Origin: an uncultured Christensenella sp.
Lineage (GTDB): Bacteria; Bacillota; Clostridia; Christensenellales; Pumilibacteraceae
NCBI GenBank assembly: GCA_910577995.1
Contig: CAJTND010000001.1
Span: forward strand, 186,001-250,000
Direction of reading: 5' to 3'
Length of the DNA: 64,000 bases
The notes below the pieces were generated by a model that saw only the letters and a list, made by a program, of their open reading frames with translations, was not told the origin of the DNA and ran no database searches. Both the position numbers and the translations under genes were made by a program. Of this stretch, positions 61,052-64,000 are shown one piece after another (within the stretch, counting starts at the first letter, position 1; each line of letters begins with the position of its first letter).

Positions 61052-62698
61052 TTATTCGAGCGAAACTATGAAGTAATAGAGCGGTTGACCGCCGTAATGC
61101 ACGTCGACGTCGCAATCGCGGTACTTTTTGCTCATGTCCGCCGCTATCGCATTGGCGTCGTCCTCGCTTACGTTATTGCCGAAGTACAGCGATATGCAGC
61201 TTACCTCGTCGTCCATCATGCTGTCTATAAGCTGTTCGGTGACGTTGCTGACGCTGTCGCCCTTTGCAACGATATCCTTGGCGTCCATGCCGATTATATC
61301 GCCTTCTTTAAGGTCGAAGTTGCCTATCTGGGTATTGCGCACCGCGTAAGTGACAGAGCCGGACCGCACCGCGCCGAGCGCGTCGTTCATGTTTTTGAGG
61401 TTGCCGTCGACGGTGTCGTTGGGATTGAACGCGAGCACCGCCGAGAAGCCCTGCGGAATATTGGACGTAGGTATGACGTGGATATTGCGCTTGCTCAATG
61501 CTTTCGCCTGGTTGGCGGCAAGCACGATATTTTTGTTATTGGGGAATACGAACACATCCTTGGCTTTGACCGCGTCGCAAGCCTTGGCTATGTCGTCCGC
61601 GGACGGATTCATCGTCTGTCCGCCTTCGATTATGTTATCGACCAAAAGATCCTTAAAGATATTGGTAAGACCGTCGCCCGCGCAGACCGATACAAGTCCG
61701 AACGGTTTGAGGTCCTCCTGCTGCTGAGCTTTGAGGTTGCGGTTCTGTTCGAGCATGTTCTCGATCTTTACACGGTCGAGCTCGCCGAGCTCGAGAGCGT
61801 AAGTCAGCACCTGTCCCGGACAGTTGGAGTGCACGTGCACCTTGACCATGGAAAGATCGCCTATAACGAGCACACAGTCGCCGAGGTTCATGAGCTTTTC
61901 GCGGAAAAGATCTATATCCGCCTCGGTCGTCTTTTTGAAGATATGGACGATAAAGAATTCCGTGCAGTACGCGTATTCTATATCGGCAAGGTCGTTATAG
62001 TTGAAGTGCGCCTGCTCGTCGAACGGGTCTTCCGCCGACGCGGTCGCCTTGTAGCTGTCGTCGAATTCGAGATTGGCTTCGCTTACGCCGAGAAGGATAT
62101 TGAGGAATCCCTGCAACAGGAGCAGAAGTCCGCGGCCGCCCGCGTCTACGACGCCTGCCTTTTTAAGGACGGGCAGCATTTCGGGCGTCTGTCTGAGCAT
62201 CGCCTCGCCCGAGTCGATGACCGCTTGGAAGAAGTCTTTGAGCTCTATGCTCTTTTTGGCGGCTTTTTCCGCCGACTCGGATATCGCGCGAATGACCGTA
62301 AGTATAGTGCCCTCTTTGGGCTTGGTGACTGCTTTATATGCGACTTCCGTACCCGCCGCAAAAGCTTTGGCAAAGACCTTTGCCGTCAGCTCGGTATATT
62401 GCGAAAGCACCGACGTCATGCCTTTGAGTATCTGACTGAGTATAACGCCGCTGTTGCCGCGCGCGCCGCGAAGCGCGCCCTTGGCTACCGCGTTGCAGAG
62501 ATCGGGCATGTTGTTGGTAGAGCACGCGCTGAGCTCGCGCGAAGCGGAAAGCATCGTCATCGACATGTTAGTGCCCGTATCGCCGTCGGGAACGGGAAAG
62601 ACGTTAAGTTCGTTGACGTGTGCTTTATTTTCGTCCAGGAGCTTTGCTCCGTTAAGGACCATTTTGCGGAAAGTAGCTCCGCTGATCGATTTTTGCAT
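61052..62698 (-). CDS. yloV: DAK2-domain protein, FakA/YloV-like
   Basis: A 548-residue protein with an N-terminal DhaL-like ATP-binding domain: NVFPVPDGDTGTNM coordinates the magnesium ions, followed by GARGNSGVILSQ and GGRGLL. A middle and C-terminal DegV-like part follow. FakA proteins phosphorylate fatty acids bound to FakB; the closest Bacillus neighbour, YloV, has the same gene order (yloU-yloV-recG nearby). Confidence 0.93.
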   Translation of the reverse strand: MQKSISGATFRKMVLNGAKLLDENKAHVNELNVFPVPDGDTGTNMSMTMLSASRELSACSTNNMPDLCNAVAKGALRGARGNSGVILSQILKGMTSVLSQYTELTAKVFAKAFAAGTEVAYKAVTKPKEGTILTVIRAISESAEKAAKKSIELKDFFQAVIDSGEAMLRQTPEMLPVLKKAGVVDAGGRGLLLLLQGFLNILLGVSEANLEFDDSYKATASAEDPFDEQAHFNYNDLADIEYAYCTEFFIVHIFKKTTEADIDLFREKLMNLGDCVLVIGDLSMVKVHVHSNCPGQVLTYALELGELDRVKIENMLEQNRNLKAQQQEDLKPFGLVSVCAGDGLTNIFKDLLVDNIIEGGQTMNPSADDIAKACDAVKAKDVFVFPNNKNIVLAANQAKALSKRNIHVIPTSNIPQGFSAVLAFNPNDTVDGNLKNMNDALGAVRSGSVTYAVRNTQIGNFDLKEGDIIGMDAKDIVAKGDSVSNVTEQLIDSMMDDEVSCISLYFGNNVSEDDANAIAADMSKKYRDCDVDVHYGGQPLYYFIVSLE

Positions 62699-62720
62699 TT
62701 TAATCCTCCGAATAGCGGCG

Positions 62721-63071
62721 TCAGACCTTGACGCCTACGACGTGAATATTTATGGAATCGACCACCATACCGGAAAAATGTTCTACTCGGTATTTGACCG
62801 ATTTTTTCAGGGATTGAGCGACCGCCTCGATGGACAGTCCGTACTTGATTATAACGTATATATCTATGAATATCCTGTCGCCGTTGGTAAATACGTTTAC
62901 CCCGCGCGAGCGACGTTTGCGTTTGAACAAGTCCGACAGGTTGTCGGAGAAGGTCTTGGAAACAAGGTCCACTACCCCGTAGCAGTCCAAAGCGGTATCG
63001 GCTGCGACTTGCGCTATCGAATCCTCCGTTACCGTTATTCTGCCGTAGGCGTTAGATGTATGAACACTCAC
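62721..63071 (-). CDS. yloU: Asp23/Gls24 family protein, YloU-like
   Basis: A 116-residue Asp23-family protein with the typical YGRITVTEDSIAQVA start and DIYVIIKYG in the middle. Such proteins are thought to work near the membrane in envelope stress. GTG 63071 has GGGAG six bases upstream; a TTG 18 bases earlier overlaps that RBS. It precedes yloV by 22 bases. Confidence 0.92.
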   Translation of the reverse strand: MSVHTSNAYGRITVTEDSIAQVAADTALDCYGVVDLVSKTFSDNLSDLFKRKRRSRGVNVFTNGDRIFIDIYVIIKYGLSIEAVAQSLKKSVKYRVEHFSGMVVDSINIHVVGVKV

Positions 63072-63114
63072 AGTAAGCTCCCAAAACAATTAAGTATATG
63101 TACCGTGCTTTTAT

Positions 63115-63143
63115 ATTTTAACCCATTAACGATATTTTTGCAA
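63115..63143 (-). promoter_or_regulatory. Promoter of yloU-yloV-recG-comEC
   Basis: TTGCAA (63138-63143) and TAAAAT (63115-63120) on the minus strand with a 17-base spacer. Confidence 0.7.
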
Positions 63144-63193
63144 GAGTTTTTAAGCGAATTTTGAAATTTTTATCAAAAAGAGCCTTTTTTCGG

Positions 63194-63222
63194 TTGCAAA
63201 TCGGGGCGAAAAGTGGTAAAAT
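63194..63222 (+). promoter_or_regulatory. Promoter of rpmB
   Basis: TTGCAA (63194-63199) and TAAAAT (63217-63222) with a 17-base spacer. Its two hexamers are identical to those of the divergent yloU promoter. Confidence 0.7.
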
Positions 63223-63261
63223 CATTGATGAAATAAGAAGTTATCACCTTAGGAGGTCCTC

Positions 63262-63453
63262 ATGAGCAGAGTTTGTTCGGTTTGCGGCAAGGGCAGGGTT
63301 TCGGGCAACAACGTCAGCCACTCGCACAAAAAGACAAAGCGCAGCTTCAATGCCAACGTTCATAAAGTCACTACGGAAGTGGACGGCAAGGTTTCGCACG
63401 AGTACGTATGCACGCGCTGCCTGCGCACCGCGAAAAAGCACGAAAACGACTGA
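63262..63453 (+). CDS. rpmB: 50S ribosomal protein L28
   Basis: A 63-residue L28 with [20 protein letters not shown] split as usual and CTRC towards the C-terminus. The two Cys pairs mark the zinc-binding form. AGGAGG lies five bases before the ATG. It sits between yloU and spoVM, as in Bacillus. Confidence 0.98.
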   Translation: MSRVCSVCGKGRVSGNNVSHSHKKTKRSFNANVHKVTTEVDGKVSHEYVCTRCLRTAKKHEND

Positions 63454-63469
63454 TATTCGGTTTTAAGCA

Positions 63470-63501
63470 AAAAATCCGAGGCGTTGCCGCTTCGGATTTT
63501 T
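63470..63501 (+). terminator. Terminator after rpmB
   Basis: A 14-pair stem (63470-63483 with 63488-63501, one G-U pair) with a TTGC loop; A-run and T-run flank it, so it can also act on the minus strand for spoVM, which ends 28 bases away. Confidence 0.88.
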
Positions 63502-63528
63502 GTTTTGCGATAATTATCGCCCTACTCT

Positions 63529-63600
63529 CTATTTGCGCTTGAACAGCCGCAAAAACCTGCCGATCAGCTTGGGCATCTTGATGCATATGATCTTCGCCAT
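63529..63600 (-). CDS. spoVM: Stage V sporulation protein M
   Basis: A 23-residue peptide, MAKIICIKMPKLIGRFLRLF followed by KRK. It matches SpoVM, the amphipathic peptide of 26 residues in Bacillus that senses forespore membrane curvature and anchors the spore coat through SpoIVA. The IKxPKxxG core with its helix-starting proline is kept. AAGGAGG lies five bases before the ATG. It sits beside rpmB and rpe as in other Firmicutes. Confidence 0.93.
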   Translation of the reverse strand: MAKIICIKMPKLIGRFLRLFKRK

Positions 63601-63674
63601 GCACGCCTCCTTTTTACCTGCCGACCGCATTTTATCGGCTGTTATCACTATATATGCGGCAAAGCGGATATTTG

Positions 63675-64000
63675 TTACTCGGCGCGCCTTATATGCTCTA
63701 TCGCCGCCCGTCTGTCCGCCGCGCCGAAAACCGCATTGCCCGCGACGAGGATATCGCAGCCCGCGGCGGCTATCGCGGCGGCATTGTCCGCATTTATCCC
63801 GCCGTCCGCCTCGATAAGCGCACTAGGCGCGTACCTGTCGCGCAGCTCCGCCGCCCGCGCTATTCGGCCGAGCGAGCCGTCGATGAACTTCTGCCCGCCG
63901 AAGCCCGGGAACACCGTCATTACGAGTATCATATCCAGCCCGCCGAGATACGGTATAACGCTGTCTATCGGCGTGTCGGGATTGACCGCGAGCCCGCATT
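63675..64000 (-). CDS. rpe: Ribulose-phosphate 3-epimerase (5' part outside window)
   Basis: The C-terminal ~108 residues of a TIM-barrel epimerase interconverting ribulose 5-phosphate and xylulose 5-phosphate. VMTVFPGFGGQKFI is the family signature around the active-site loop, and IEADGGIN holds a catalytic Asp. The phosphate-binding region AGNAVFG follows. The gene starts beyond base 64000. It is upstream of spoVM on the same strand. Confidence 0.95.
   Translation of the reverse strand, partial: CGLAVNPDTPIDSVIPYLGGLDMILVMTVFPGFGGQKFIDGSLGRIARAAELRDRYAPSALIEADGGINADNAAAIAAAGCDILVAGNAVFGAADRRAAIEHIRRAE

Noticed and set aside
60620..62731. 703-codon open frame on the plus strand
   Set aside because: It is antisense to yloV and the 5' part of recG, which are certain genes. 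The translation is Arg/Tyr/Val-rich with no recognisable domain.
63600..63674. Possible sigma-E promoter for spoVM (CATATATA with an upstream ATAT)
   Set aside because: The spacing between the two elements is about ten bases, too short for sigma-E, so I do not claim it.
1..64000. Search for prophage, transposase, toxin-antitoxin or restriction genes
   Set aside because: No gene with such motifs was seen; the window is dominated by conserved chromosomal genes.

Overview
The window reads as a chromosomal segment of a spore-forming, low-oxygen-adapted member of the Clostridia. Three kinds of evidence point there. (1) Sporulation-linked genes: a 23-codon spoVM, a gerW/ytfJ gene with its DUF2953 partner, and a ytxC-like gene. 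(2) Clostridial hallmarks: the SCIFF ranthipeptide precursor with its radical SAM maturase beside yajC/secDF, an IspH fused to ribosomal protein S1 domains, and a biotin-dependent sodium-pumping decarboxylase. (3) Superoxide reductase plus peroxiredoxin under a Fur/PerR-type regulator. Genes are densely packed, mostly on the minus strand, with frequent 1-13 nt overlaps and consensus sigma-A promoters with 17-bp spacers. Large BspA-like and transglutaminase-like surface proteins suggest a host-associated (gut) life; that is inference.

Layout, low to high coordinate. 1-2660: oxidative stress operon (superoxide reductase, PerR-like, AhpC, TrxB with an AhpF-type tail), behind a promoter whose -10 box lies in a 32-bp palindrome. 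2685-10540: miaB-mutS-mutL-miaA-ynbB. 10542-17023: recJ-relA-MBL hydrolase-hemZ. 17085-22890: secD-secF, SCIFF peptide and maturase, a TIGR04086 membrane protein whose ribosome-binding site lies in a terminator-like hairpin, and yajC. 22906-24760: ytxC, three tRNAs (Val, Cys, Leu) and a small zinc-ribbon gene on the plus strand. 24762-30315: two large surface genes, one carrying a frameshift. 30381-34185: purB, a dipeptidase and an unrecognised 501-residue zinc-ribbon protein.

34239-44749: one apparent ten-gene operon running carboxyltransferase, oadG, biotin carrier, oadB, oadA, surE, HI0933-like flavoprotein, an AroH-Cmk fusion, plsC and ispH-rpsA. 44787-45540: rluB. 45575-53106: yebC-proA-lysA-M50 protease-scpA-scpB-DUF2953-gerW-dac. 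53103-55190: infC-rpmI-rplT with an attenuator leader, then a tRNA/rRNA methyltransferase. 55157-56922: a small lipoprotein and an unrecognised membrane protein, convergent. 56934-63143: asp23-yloV-recG-comEC. 63194 to the end: rpmB (plus), spoVM and the 3' part of rpe (minus).

No stretch over 300 bases lacks a gene. No CRISPR array, prophage, insertion sequence or rRNA operon was seen. The strongest candidates for a second look are the SCIFF locus with its sequestered-RBS hairpin, the palindromic operator of the oxidative stress operon, the unusual fusions (TrxB-AhpF tail; AroH-Cmk), the frameshifted transglutaminase protein and two unrecognised proteins (32680-34185 and 55870-56883).
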